Part shown: one piece after another, positions 1-6,605 of the stretch | Layout of the letters: each line of letters begins with the position of its first letter | How positions within the stretch are numbered: position 1 is the stretch's first letter | Origin: Deltaproteobacteria bacterium | GTDB taxonomy: Bacteria > Desulfobacterota > JAENJC01 | DNA length: 8,825 nucleotides | Direction of reading: 5' to 3' | NCBI GenBank assembly: GCA_016844545.1 | Contig: JAENJC010000089.1 | Location: forward strand, 1 to 8,825 | The notes under the pieces: generated by a model | The model's database searches: none | The model's input: the letters and a program-made list of their open reading frames with translations, nothing else | What the model was told of the DNA's origin: nothing | Position numbers and translations under genes: made by a program

Positions 1-513
1 CTTCATAAGCTGCGGCTCCACAGGGTTTGCCTCAGGTGTTACGACTGCTCCGGCAAAAAGGCCTGTCGCACCTTTCAGGTCGTTACCTGCCATGTCCTTC
101 CCGTTGTTCATAGTCTCCACTAGTTTCAGCAGTTGCACTGATTCAAGGTCAAATACCGCCTTTGCCCCTTTATGGTCTCCAACTGAGATACTGTCACCCG
201 TCAGACAGAGGACGTTTCTTATTCCGAGGATATGGGCAGACAAGAGGTCTGACTGGATCGCCAGCCTGTTCCTGTCCCTGCATGTGAGCTGATAGATCGG
301 GTCATGTCCCATATCAAGGAGCACCTTGCTTACGGCGAGGGAACCTGCCCTCATAACTGAAGACTGGTTGTCTGTAACATTGAGGGCATGGACCTTGCCC
401 AGGAGGTGTTTTGCATGTTCCTTTAACTCTGATATGTCAGTGCCTTTGGGAGGTCCGCACTCGGCTGTTATGACGAAATCACCGGCCTCCAGGGCTTCCT
501 TGAATCTCTTCAT
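1..513 (-). CDS. metF: 5,10-methylenetetrahydrofolate reductase, N-terminal part (runs off left edge)
   Basis: Catalytic flavoprotein subunit that interconverts 5,10-methylene-THF and 5-methyl-THF in the cytoplasm, feeding methionine synthesis or the methyl branch of the Wood-Ljungdahl pathway. The visible 171 codons start MKRFKEALEAGDFVITAE. Family signatures are the AECGPPKG segment with the likely catalytic Glu18, the VTDNQSS segment at about 46-52, and the strongly conserved YQLTCRDRNRLAIQSDLL stretch followed by a LTGD motif. Family members are about 290-300 residues, so roughly the last 40% lies outside the window. The ATG at 513-511 overlaps the metV stop as ATGA, and a GAGGGAGG-like Shine-Dalgarno lies just upstream inside metV, so translation is probably coupled. 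Pairing with MetV resembles the acetogen MetVF type rather than the stand-alone E. coli enzyme. The direction of the reaction in vivo cannot be told from sequence. Confidence 0.93.
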   Translation of the reverse strand, partial: MKRFKEALEAGDFVITAECGPPKGTDISELKEHAKHLLGKVHALNVTDNQSSVMRAGSLAVSKVLLDMGHDPIYQLTCRDRNRLAIQSDLLSAHILGIRNVLCLTGDSISVGDHKGAKAVFDLESVQLLKLVETMNNGKDMAGNDLKGATGLFAGAVVTPEANPVEPQLMK

Positions 514-1199
514 CTCTTGCCTCCCTCAGGCCTTTTCCTCATCTTTGCGTACTTCTCTCCTTCAAATACGCCCGGTTTTGTGTGCTTAGAGTAGTCCTTT
601 GCCTCATGAATTTTTTCCATCCTGTCCAGCCTTCCCTTCTTCTCAAGCCTCCTGTATATCCTGACCCAGGCACACTCTATATCAGGGCCGATCTCACACT
701 TCCCGTTGTTCATTCCCCCGCACGGCCCATTGAGAAGACCCTTTGAGCAGGTTGTGACTGGGCATATCCCGCCGGTCTCTTCTAAAATGCACTCACCGCA
801 GGTCATGCATCTTTCGTCATAACTTCCTACCCTGATGGTGTTCCCGAGAAACAGGGAATCACAGCCGGGAATCACGTTTTTGTCTTCATATGTTTCAGCT
901 ACAGAGCCGACACCAGCGCCGCAGGATAGTACGATTATTGCATCCGCCTCCTTGACAGGCTCACCCAGCTTCTTCATCTCAATCTTTGTCCCAACTATGT
1001 TGCAGGGTGCTATAGCCACAAAACCGCCGGTTACCTCTTTCCCCGCGTCTCTAAGCATCTGGGCCATCTCTGCTATCTCATCCGGACCGCCGGTCTTGCA
1101 AAGGGTCGCGCATTCGCCGCATCCTACTATGAATACCTTCTTATTGTCCCGGAGGTACTCTTTTATCACCTCAAAGGGTTTCTGCTTTGTGATTATCAT
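510..1199 (-). CDS. metV: MetV-type iron-sulfur partner of methylenetetrahydrofolate reductase (MTHFR C-terminal domain protein)
   Basis: A 229-residue cysteine-rich protein of the family annotated as methylenetetrahydrofolate reductase C-terminal domain. It acts as electron-transfer partner of MetF in anaerobes. I count 14 cysteines. An N-terminal group reads GCGECATLC (C27, C30, C34), with C66 in an APCN motif and C93 in a SCGAG motif. A second group includes CMTCGEC (C131, C134, C137), C146, C151, C160 in NGPCGG, C168 and C176. These are likely ligands for 4Fe-4S clusters and possibly zinc, as known for MetVF complexes. No flavin-binding barrel is present; that is in the adjacent metF. Its ATG shares one base with the gntR stop (TAATG) and its TGA overlaps the metF start (ATGA), fitting balanced production of the two subunits. 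The electron donor cannot be inferred, since no hdr or ferredoxin genes are visible. Confidence 0.92.
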   Translation of the reverse strand: MIITKQKPFEVIKEYLRDNKKVFIVGCGECATLCKTGGPDEIAEMAQMLRDAGKEVTGGFVAIAPCNIVGTKIEMKKLGEPVKEADAIIVLSCGAGVGSVAETYEDKNVIPGCDSLFLGNTIRVGSYDERCMTCGECILEETGGICPVTTCSKGLLNGPCGGMNNGKCEIGPDIECAWVRIYRRLEKKGRLDRMEKIHEAKDYSKHTKPGVFEGEKYAKMRKRPEGGKR

Positions 1200-1897
1200 T
1201 ATCTTCCCCCCTTTACTACAGCTTCGCCGCTCTTTTGAAACCTCTGGGCCAGAAGTTTTGCACTGTACTCGGCATTCCTTTTCACAAGCTGTTCGACAAG
1301 ACTGGCGTCCCTTTCACAGCAGGCCTTAATTATGTCCTTGTGCTGGTCTACCGAGACCTCCATCCTTCCCTTAAGAACAAAGGATGCGATCCTGAACCTC
1401 TGGAACTGCTGGAGGAGGTTTTGAATGATATTGCAGAGTTTGTCGTTACCGCATTTTTGAATGAATATGTCGTGGAAATCGTTGTCGGCCTTAAAAAAAC
1501 CTTTTATGTCGTCGTTCCTGGCAAAACGCTCCATGGAAGAGTTGAGCATTTCCAGTCTTTTGATGTCCTTTTCGCTGAGTCTGTCTGTTGCGACCTTTGC
1601 AGCATAACTCTCCAGAAGAGACTTCACTTCATAAAACTCCCTTACATCCTCCTCTGTCAGGGACGTAACCTCCGCCCCCCTCCTCGGGATGACCTTCAAG
1701 AAGCCCTCTGTTTCAAGCTGTCTGAATGCCTCTCTGATGGGAGTCCTGCTGATTCCGTATTTCTCCGCGAGGTCTGATTCTGCTACGCGCTCTCCAGGCT
1801 TCAGCGTACCCTTAATAATAGATTCCCTGAGGATGTTTACAATACGCTCTCTCAGGGTCTGTGTCTGGTCTATAGTTCTTCGTGATCTGCGTGCCAT
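1199..1897 (-). CDS. GntR-family transcriptional regulator, FadR subfamily with FCD ligand domain
   Basis: A 232-residue one-component regulator. Residues about 13-80 form the GntR winged helix-turn-helix: LRERIVNILRESIIKGTLKPG, then the recognition region around SDLAEKYGISRTPIREAFRQL, then the wing KVIPRRGAEV. Residues about 85-215 form the all-helical FCD domain. Its usual metal or carboxylate site is visible as D138-xxx-H142 (DNDFH) and H186 (DQHKD). The fourth position, commonly His in a late helix, seems to be Asn208. The ligand is unknown; FCD proteins usually bind organic acids or lipidic acyl groups. The only upstream in-frame start is the ATG at 1897, which leaves no room for a Shine-Dalgarno (see the promoter entry). 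The gene is translationally coupled to metV, so metVF is the obvious target and autoregulation is likely. Both points are inferences. Confidence 0.92.
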   Translation of the reverse strand: MARRSRRTIDQTQTLRERIVNILRESIIKGTLKPGERVAESDLAEKYGISRTPIREAFRQLETEGFLKVIPRRGAEVTSLTEEDVREFYEVKSLLESYAAKVATDRLSEKDIKRLEMLNSSMERFARNDDIKGFFKADNDFHDIFIQKCGNDKLCNIIQNLLQQFQRFRIASFVLKGRMEVSVDQHKDIIKACCERDASLVEQLVKRNAEYSAKLLAQRFQKSGEAVVKGGR

Positions 1898-1900
1898 AAT

Positions 1901-1915
1901 TGTATACAGTATACA
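1901..1915. promoter_or_regulatory. Palindromic operator, probably bound by the adjacent GntR regulator
   Basis: TGTATACAGTATACA is a perfect inverted repeat with 7-bp arms and one central base. It covers the -10 box and the predicted transcription start of the gntR promoter. FadR-type GntR proteins bind short palindromes of this general form, often with GT and AC in the half-sites. The position predicts steric repression and negative autoregulation. Binding is inferred. Confidence 0.65.
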
Positions 1916-1937
1916 GTAAAAAAAGTGTAAAAGTCAA
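1908..1937 (-). promoter_or_regulatory. Sigma-70-type promoter of gntR-metV-metF giving a near-leaderless mRNA
   Basis: On the minus strand, TTGACT (1937-1932) and TATACT (1913-1908) are separated by 18 bp and each matches consensus at 5 of 6 positions. Transcription would start around 1902-1900, only about 3-5 bases before the gntR ATG at 1897. No Shine-Dalgarno lies between them, so the first gene is predicted to be translated from an almost leaderless message. The promoter begins 4 bp after the DUF1015 stop codon. The TSS is inferred. Confidence 0.6.
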
Positions 1938-1941
1938 AAGT

Positions 1942-3258
1942 TTATATAGTTGTATCTCCGATCTTGTTGATAACAAGGCCTGTCAGAAGCTTTGGATAAA
2001 AGTACGTGGACTTCTGCGGCATCTTGTCCCTTGCCTTAGCTACCTCCTCTACTTCGGTCACCTTCGTGGGGTTCAGTATAAAAAATATCTGGCGCTCACC
2101 ATTCTGAACCTTTGAGAGTCCTTCACCTTCGTCCTGGATATACTCTATGTTCTCCTTCCTCTCCTGGCGCTCCTTGCTGACTCCCAGGATATTCTCAATG
2201 ACCAGTGTATGTAGAATGGTCACATCAAGCCGTCTGTACGCCTTGGAGTGCTCGGCAACAAACTTGTCCATGACCTCTTCGTTCCTCAAGGTCATTATTG
2301 CCGCATGGTTCCACCCCTCTGCATAAACCCCGAAAGAGTGAGCTCTCTTCCCCTTTTCCTTCAACCTCTTCATGAATGAGCTCCAGAGGTCCGCCGATGA
2401 GGGTGCAGGCATCCTCTCTATCTTAAAGTTCTCAGAAAGCCTGTTTTCAAACACCTCAGGATCAAACTCTTTCAATCCATATATGAGCCTGTGGGTAGGG
2501 AATACAGTAAGCCCCTCGTCGTCCATATTAGAGAAGTACATGAGGGTATAGTTGAAACCTTCCTTGCCTGTATAATCAGGGCGCCTCTCCCTCATCTCGT
2601 TCCTGTAATTAAGGGCTGTCTCATAGCGGTGATGTCCGTCTGCTATAAATATCATCTTGTCGGAGATCTCTTTTATGAGACCGTTTATGATTAACTCGTC
2701 GGTGACACGCCAAAGCCGGTTGTTGGCGCCGTCCTCACCCTGAACATTCACTATGTGGGGGGGCTTTGCTTTCCCGGACAAAAGGGCATTTGTCTTCATT
2801 TCCGGGTCTGAATAAAGGGAAAAAATGGGAGAAAAATTGGCGTCTGTCGCCCTTGTCAGGTTAAGCCTGTCTGTCTTAGGCCCTGAAAGGGTCCTCTCGT
2901 GGGGAAGGATTACACCGGAGTCAAGCTCCTCAATGCGTACCAGTGACATAAACCCTTTTCTTGTCTTAAGAGTACCGTCTTTTAACCTGTAATCCTGCTC
3001 GTAAATGTAGACGGCAGGCCGTTCATCCCTGACCAGTATTCCATCTCCCTGCCACTTTTTAAAATCAGATGCAGCCCTCGTATACCGAGGAGATCCCTTG
3101 GCAAAGTCAAGCCTGACTATGTTGTAGTCGCTCTTCTGATACAGCTTTTCCTGACCATCCGGGGAGATCACGTCATAAGGAGGGGCCATGACCTTTGACA
3201 TATCGTTGATTTTTTGCGGATTGTACAAAATCCCTTTAAACGGGGCTATAACTGCCAT
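1942..3258 (-). CDS. DUF1015 family protein (COG4198), function unknown
   Basis: A 438-residue soluble protein with no signal peptide or membrane segment. It belongs to the DUF1015 family by its start (MAVIAPFKGILYNP), the APPYDVIS motif at 25-32, the ILPHERTLSGPK segment at 117-128, and the family hallmark IADGHHRYETAL at 205-216. The length is close to the usual 400-450. The DGHHRYE signature resembles the DGHxR loop of ParB/sulfiredoxin-fold proteins, a fold that includes free-serine kinases. I recall family members next to serA in other genomes, which would fit serine metabolism; both are suggestions only. It starts 15 bp after the mutase stop with an AAAGGAG ribosome binding site, so the two are probably cotranscribed. 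Its stop lies 44 bp before gntR, in the gap that holds the gntR promoter. There is no experimental function known to me. Confidence 0.88.
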   Translation of the reverse strand: MAVIAPFKGILYNPQKINDMSKVMAPPYDVISPDGQEKLYQKSDYNIVRLDFAKGSPRYTRAASDFKKWQGDGILVRDERPAVYIYEQDYRLKDGTLKTRKGFMSLVRIEELDSGVILPHERTLSGPKTDRLNLTRATDANFSPIFSLYSDPEMKTNALLSGKAKPPHIVNVQGEDGANNRLWRVTDELIINGLIKEISDKMIFIADGHHRYETALNYRNEMRERRPDYTGKEGFNYTLMYFSNMDDEGLTVFPTHRLIYGLKEFDPEVFENRLSENFKIERMPAPSSADLWSSFMKRLKEKGKRAHSFGVYAEGWNHAAIMTLRNEEVMDKFVAEHSKAYRRLDVTILHTLVIENILGVSKERQERKENIEYIQDEGEGLSKVQNGERQIFFILNPTKVTEVEEVAKARDKMPQKSTYFYPKLLTGLVINKIGDTTI

Positions 3259-3273
3259 AATCCCTTTTCTCCT

Positions 3274-4677
3274 TTAACTAACTTCCTTTAAAATGTCTTC
3301 AACAATTTTTCTATATTCCGAAAGCCTTTCCTCAGACGAGGCCTCAAACCTCATTACAAGTATAGGGCCTGTGTTGGAGGCCCTGAGAAGCCCCCACCCT
3401 TCGGCAAATTTCACCCTTACACCATCGATATCTATTATAGGATAGTCCTTTGAAAGGATCTTCTTTACCTTTTCGACTGTCTCGAACTTCTTCTCCTCCG
3501 GGCAGTCGATCCGTATCTCTGGCGTGTTGAATGTCTTTGGAAGGTCCGAGAGGAGGGTCGAGAGTGGCTTCCCCTCTTTCAATAATATCTCTATTACCCG
3601 GCATGTGGCATAGATGGCGTCATCGAATCCAAAATATCTGTCGTTGAAGAAGATATGGCCGCTCATCTCCCCAGCAAGGAGCGCTTTTTCCTTCTTCATC
3701 TTGTCCTTTATCAGGGAATGCCCAGCCTTCCACATGATGGCCCTTCCACCATGCTTTTCTATGTCGTCATACATTATCTGGGAACACTTTACCTCACCAA
3801 TGATTGTAGGTTTTTCTGACCCCTGACCTCTGACCCCTGACCCCTGGTTTTTAAGGATATCCCTCGCAAAGAGGACCATCAACTGGTCTCCCCAGACGAT
3901 GCTTCCTTTTTCATCCACTACCCCTATCCTATCGGAGTCCCCATCGTATGCGACACCAATATCTGCATTCAAGAATTTTACGGTCTCTATGAGGGTCTTG
4001 AGATTTTCCGGGACTGTCGGGTCCGGGTGGTGGTTCGGAAAGTTTCCGTTAACTTCGCAGAAGAGCGGGATCACATCGACTCCTATACTTTTCAATAGTT
4101 CCGGGGCAACTAGGCCCCCTGTGCCGTTTCCTGCATCAACAACTGCCTTTATCCTTTTCCCTTGAGAAGGAATGCCCTTGAACTTCTCCCTTACCATTTC
4201 AATGTATGGTGGGATCACTTCAAACCCTTCAACCCTTCCGCTTGGACCGGAGGCAAAAGAACCGATCTCTATAAGCTTTCTAAGGTCTTGTATCCCGCCG
4301 CCGTGGATTGTCTCTTTACCGATCAGTATCTTAAAACCGTTGTATTCTGGAGGATTGTGGCTCCCGGTTATCATTATCCCGCCGTCCACATCCTTCGTAT
4401 AAGCAGCGAAATAGAGGAGAGGGGTCGGGCATTCCCCTAAGTCGACCACATCTATACCGGTAGAGGTTATTCCTGCTATGAGGGCATCTCTGAGCCTTGT
4501 TGAACTCAGTCTGACATCTCTTCCTATCGCAACCTTATGTTTTTGACCGGCGACTGTTGACTGCCGACTGATTAAAGTCCCGTATCCCCTGCCAATCAGA
4601 GTTACCGCCTCATCAGTAAGGTCTTGCTCAGCAATCCCTCTTATGTCGTATTCTCTGAAAATAGATTTATTAATCAT
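3274..4677 (-). CDS. Phosphomannomutase/phosphoglucomutase (alpha-D-phosphohexomutase, ManB/AlgC type)
   Basis: A 467-residue cytoplasmic enzyme that moves phosphate between C6 and C1 of mannose or glucose, supplying GDP-mannose or nucleotide-glucose precursors for surface polysaccharide. All four family signatures are present: the start FREYDIRGIA, the phosphoserine loop TGSHNPP with Ser106, the metal loop DGDSDR at 245-250, the sugar-specificity loop GEMSGH at 336-341, and the phosphate-binding loop RASNTGP at 432-438. GEMSGH fits the PMM/PGM dual-specificity group rather than phosphoglucosamine mutase, but substrate preference is not certain. Two loops (about 36-45 and 278-287) are encoded by 7-bp tandem repeats and look like insertions away from the active site, so the enzyme is probably still active. 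An AAGGA ribosome binding site lies 8 bp before the ATG. DUF1015 follows after 15 bp. Confidence 0.94.
   Translation of the reverse strand: MINKSIFREYDIRGIAEQDLTDEAVTLIGRGYGTLISRQSTVAGQKHKVAIGRDVRLSSTRLRDALIAGITSTGIDVVDLGECPTPLLYFAAYTKDVDGGIMITGSHNPPEYNGFKILIGKETIHGGGIQDLRKLIEIGSFASGPSGRVEGFEVIPPYIEMVREKFKGIPSQGKRIKAVVDAGNGTGGLVAPELLKSIGVDVIPLFCEVNGNFPNHHPDPTVPENLKTLIETVKFLNADIGVAYDGDSDRIGVVDEKGSIVWGDQLMVLFARDILKNQGSGVRGQGSEKPTIIGEVKCSQIMYDDIEKHGGRAIMWKAGHSLIKDKMKKEKALLAGEMSGHIFFNDRYFGFDDAIYATCRVIEILLKEGKPLSTLLSDLPKTFNTPEIRIDCPEEKKFETVEKVKKILSKDYPIIDIDGVRVKFAEGWGLLRASNTGPILVMRFEASSEERLSEYRKIVEDILKEVS
3817..3844. repeat. 7-bp tandem repeat (4 units, TGACCCC) inside the mutase gene
   Basis: Four consecutive plus-strand units read TGACCCC, TGACCTC, TGACCCC, TGACCCC. 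On the coding strand they are read in three frames in turn and give about residues 278-287 (QGSGVRGQGS), a Gly/Ser-rich low-complexity loop between a helix ending FARDILK and the strand TIIGEVKCS. Confidence 0.85.
4543..4570. repeat. Second 7-bp tandem repeat (4 diverged units) inside the mutase gene
   Basis: Plus-strand units are TTGACCG, GCGACTG, TTGACTG, CCGACTG. Period, copy number and the GAC core at unit positions 3-5 match the tract at 3817-3844, though the units are more diverged. It encodes about residues 36-45 (ISRQSTVAGQ), a loop between the first helix and the strand VAIGRDVRLS. Confidence 0.7.
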
Positions 4678-4704
4678 TATTCCATTCCTTAATAGTTTTT
4701 AGTT

Positions 4705-4756
4705 ATAACTCCCCCCGTCCCCCTCTTAACTTAAGAGGGGGAGTGAGGGGGCGTTA
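4705..4756. repeat. 52-bp near-palindromic intergenic repeat, copy 1
   Basis: The core is a perfect inverted repeat with 12-bp arms, TCCCCCTCTTAA and TTAAGAGGGGGA, around one central C at 4730. The outer ends are also nearly symmetrical (TAACTCCCCC and GGGGGCGTTA). It matches the copy at 7198-7249 at 48 of 52 positions. It fills most of the gap between the gatA stop (4762) and the mutase start (4677). There is no T-run after either arm, so it is not a standard intrinsic terminator, but the transcript could form a strong hairpin. Confidence 0.88.
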
Positions 4757-4761
4757 CTCTT

Positions 4762-6219
4762 TTAAATGTTTGCCCTTCTCTTATGCCACTCTGTTGCCTG
4801 TTCGTAGGCATGAGCAGCCCTCAGAACCGTTTCCTCATCAAATCCTTTCCCGATTATTTGCAGACCGATTGGGAGATTGCCGCTTGTAAAACCGCATGGA
4901 AGGGAGATTGCCGGAAGCCCTGCCAGGTTCACGGAAATAGTAAAGATGTCGGAGAGATACATCTGTAGCGGGTCTGCCGTCTTCTCCCCTATCTTAAAGG
5001 CAGGGGTTGGAGCAGTTGGAGTGACTATTACATCACATCTTTTGAACGCATCAACGAAGTCCTTCTGTATCAGTGTCCTTACCTTCTGGGCCTTCAGGTA
5101 ATATGCGTCATAATAGCCGGATGAGAGGGCGTAGGTGCCAAGCATTATTCTCCGCTTCACTTCAGGGCCAAACCCTTCGGCCCTGCTCCGTTTATACATA
5201 TCGAGGAGGTCTTTTACACCGGACGCCCTGTATCCGTATTTCGCCCCGTCAAAGCGGGCGAGATTGGAAGAGGCCTCGGCGGTTGCTATCAGGTAGTATA
5301 CGGCCACGGCGTATTCGGTATGGGGAAGTGATATATCAACAACCTCGGCGCCGAGCCTTTCCATTTCTTTTACTGCCCTCTTTACTGCATCATCAACTTC
5401 CCTGTCCATCCCCTCAATAAAAAATTCCTTTGGAAGGCCGATTTTAAGCCCCTTTATATTCCCGGACAGGCCCTTTGAGTAATCGGGGATCAGGGTATTA
5501 ACCGAGGTGGAGTCCATACCGTCATGACCTGCCATGACCTGGAGCATTATGGCTGTGTCCTTAACATCCTTTGTCATAGGCCCTCCCTGATCAAGGGAAG
5601 ATGCAAAGGCTATCATCCCATAGCGGGATACTCTCCCATAGGTTGGTTTAAGTCCCACAATCCCGCAGCAAGCCGCAGGCTGCCTTATGGAGCCTCCAGT
5701 GTCTGTGCCGATGGACGCGATGCATTCGGATGCAGCAACTGATGCGGCAGAGCCGCCGCTGCTCCCTCCAGGTATCCGCTCAAGGTCCCAGGGGTTCCTT
5801 GTTATTCCGAAGTAAGAGGTTTCAGTGGATGAGCCCATTGCGAACTCGTCCATGTTTGTCTTCCCTAAAATCACTGCCCCTTCTTTTTTTAACCTTGCCA
5901 CAACAGTTGAGTCGTAAGGAGGAATAAAGTTCTCCAGTATCTTTGATGAGCAGGTTGTTCTTATCCCCTCGGTGCAGAAGATGTCCTTTACAGCAATCGG
6001 GACGCCTGTAAGGGGCCTCATATCCCCTGCGGCTATCCTTTTGTCGGCCTCTTGAGCCTGTCTGAGAGCTTCGTCTCTGGAGATGGTCACAAAGGAATGA
6101 ACCTTGTTTTCAACGGAATCGATACGTGAGAATACCGCCCTTGTCGCCTCGACAGACGAGAGCTCTTTCTTTTTCAGCTTATCATGAAGCTGCTGTATGG
6201 TAAGTTCGTATATCTCCAT
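4762..6219 (-). CDS. gatA: Asp-tRNA(Asn)/Glu-tRNA(Gln) amidotransferase subunit A
   Basis: Glutaminase subunit of the GatCAB complex. It releases ammonia from glutamine for conversion of misacylated Glu-tRNA(Gln) or Asp-tRNA(Asn) in the cytoplasm. The 485-residue product has the usual length. The amidase-signature triad is complete: Lys78 in GVPIAVKDI, cis-Ser153 in IPGGSSGGSAA, and nucleophile Ser177 in GTDTGGSIRQPA, each one position away from the S. aureus numbering. I chose the ATG at 6219 (MEIYELTIQQ) over an in-frame ATG at 6249. The 6219 start makes a TAATG overlap with the gatC stop and has the purine-rich AAGGTGGTGG just upstream, while the longer form would add ten residues overlapping gatC. 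The stop lies 5 bp from the 52-bp repeat. gatB is not in the window and must be elsewhere. Confidence 0.97.
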   Translation of the reverse strand: MEIYELTIQQLHDKLKKKELSSVEATRAVFSRIDSVENKVHSFVTISRDEALRQAQEADKRIAAGDMRPLTGVPIAVKDIFCTEGIRTTCSSKILENFIPPYDSTVVARLKKEGAVILGKTNMDEFAMGSSTETSYFGITRNPWDLERIPGGSSGGSAASVAASECIASIGTDTGGSIRQPAACCGIVGLKPTYGRVSRYGMIAFASSLDQGGPMTKDVKDTAIMLQVMAGHDGMDSTSVNTLIPDYSKGLSGNIKGLKIGLPKEFFIEGMDREVDDAVKRAVKEMERLGAEVVDISLPHTEYAVAVYYLIATAEASSNLARFDGAKYGYRASGVKDLLDMYKRSRAEGFGPEVKRRIMLGTYALSSGYYDAYYLKAQKVRTLIQKDFVDAFKRCDVIVTPTAPTPAFKIGEKTADPLQMYLSDIFTISVNLAGLPAISLPCGFTSGNLPIGLQIIGKGFDEETVLRAAHAYEQATEWHKRRANI

Positions 6220-6506
6220 TATTCCACCACCTTCGGCACCCTGAAGCATCCGTCCGCCTTGTCAGGGGCATTTGCAAGGGCCCTTGCCTGTCCCAATGGC
6301 TGTATTATAATGTCTTCCCTGAAGACGTTGTTAACCGGTATGGCGTGGGAGGTGGGCTCTACCGCTTCCGTATTCAACTGCTTCAGCTTCTCCACATAAC
6401 TGAGTATTGCGTCAAGCTGTCCTTTAAACGCCTCGGCCTCACCTTCGGCAAGATCGAGTCTTGCCAGGTTTGCCACATGTTCAACTTCTTTCTTTGTAAG
6501 GGCCAA
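6219..6506 (-). CDS. gatC: Asp-tRNA(Asn)/Glu-tRNA(Gln) amidotransferase subunit C
   Basis: A 95-residue GatC, the small subunit that wraps GatA and stabilises the GatAB interface. The start xALTKKEVEHVANLARLDL and the mid-region QLDAILSYVEKLKQLNTEAVEPTSHA followed by REDI are typical, as is the C-terminal FRVPKVVE. The initiation codon is TTG (6506-6504), not ATG. It is supported by an AAGGAGG six bases upstream and by exact alignment with the family start, and no in-frame ATG lies between. Its TAA stop shares a base with the gatA ATG, so the two are coupled. A candidate promoter lies at 6564-6593. Confidence 0.96.
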   Translation of the reverse strand: MALTKKEVEHVANLARLDLAEGEAEAFKGQLDAILSYVEKLKQLNTEAVEPTSHAIPVNNVFREDIIIQPLGQARALANAPDKADGCFRVPKVVE

Positions 6507-6512
6507 GAGATG

Positions 6513-6519
6513 CCTCCTT
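6513..6519 (-). promoter_or_regulatory. Ribosome binding site that fixes the TTG start of gatC
   Basis: Minus-strand AAGGAGG followed by a six-base spacer and TTG. This near-perfect Shine-Dalgarno identifies TTG as the start codon. Confidence 0.85.
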
Positions 6520-6563
6520 AAAGATGAACGAATAAAATTAATCTACAGATGCAAGAAGAAAAG

Positions 6564-6593
6564 TTTATAACATACACAGGGTCACAAATTCAA
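6564..6593 (-). promoter_or_regulatory. Candidate promoter of gatCA
   Basis: In the 99-bp gap between the AMMECR1 stop and gatC, the minus strand carries TTGAAT (6593-6588), an 18-bp spacer and TATAAA (6569-6564). The predicted start near 6557 gives a leader of about 50 bases. I see no hairpin terminator in this gap, so readthrough from the AMMECR1 gene is possible too. Confidence 0.45.
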
Positions 6594-6605
6594 GGATGTT
6601 CTGAA

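Noticed and set aside
835..1329. Plus-strand open frame of 164 codons across metV and the gntR 3' end
   Set aside because: It is antisense to two well-supported genes, has no ribosome binding site, and gives a low-complexity product with no recognisable family.
1235..1777. Plus-strand open frame of 180 codons inside gntR
   Set aside because: Pure antisense shadow of a clear GntR/FCD protein; no ribosome binding site and no familiar motif.
3817..3844. Short direct repeats as a CRISPR-like array
   Set aside because: Units are 7 bp, contiguous with no spacers, and translated in frame inside an enzyme.
4705..4756. Palindrome as an intrinsic terminator after gatA
   Set aside because: The stem is strong but there is no T-run after it on the minus strand, and the same sequence recurs at 7198-7249, so a dispersed repeat explains it better. 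A weak attenuating effect is still possible.
6220..6249. Longer GatA starting at the ATG at 6249
   Set aside because: The ten added residues (MLQGAEGGGI) overlap gatC out of frame and are not part of the family; the TAATG start at 6219 fits better.
4762..6506. Missing gatB as evidence of a defective amidotransferase
   Set aside because: gatB is often unlinked from gatCA, and both genes here are intact with all catalytic residues, so its absence from an 8.8-kb window means nothing.
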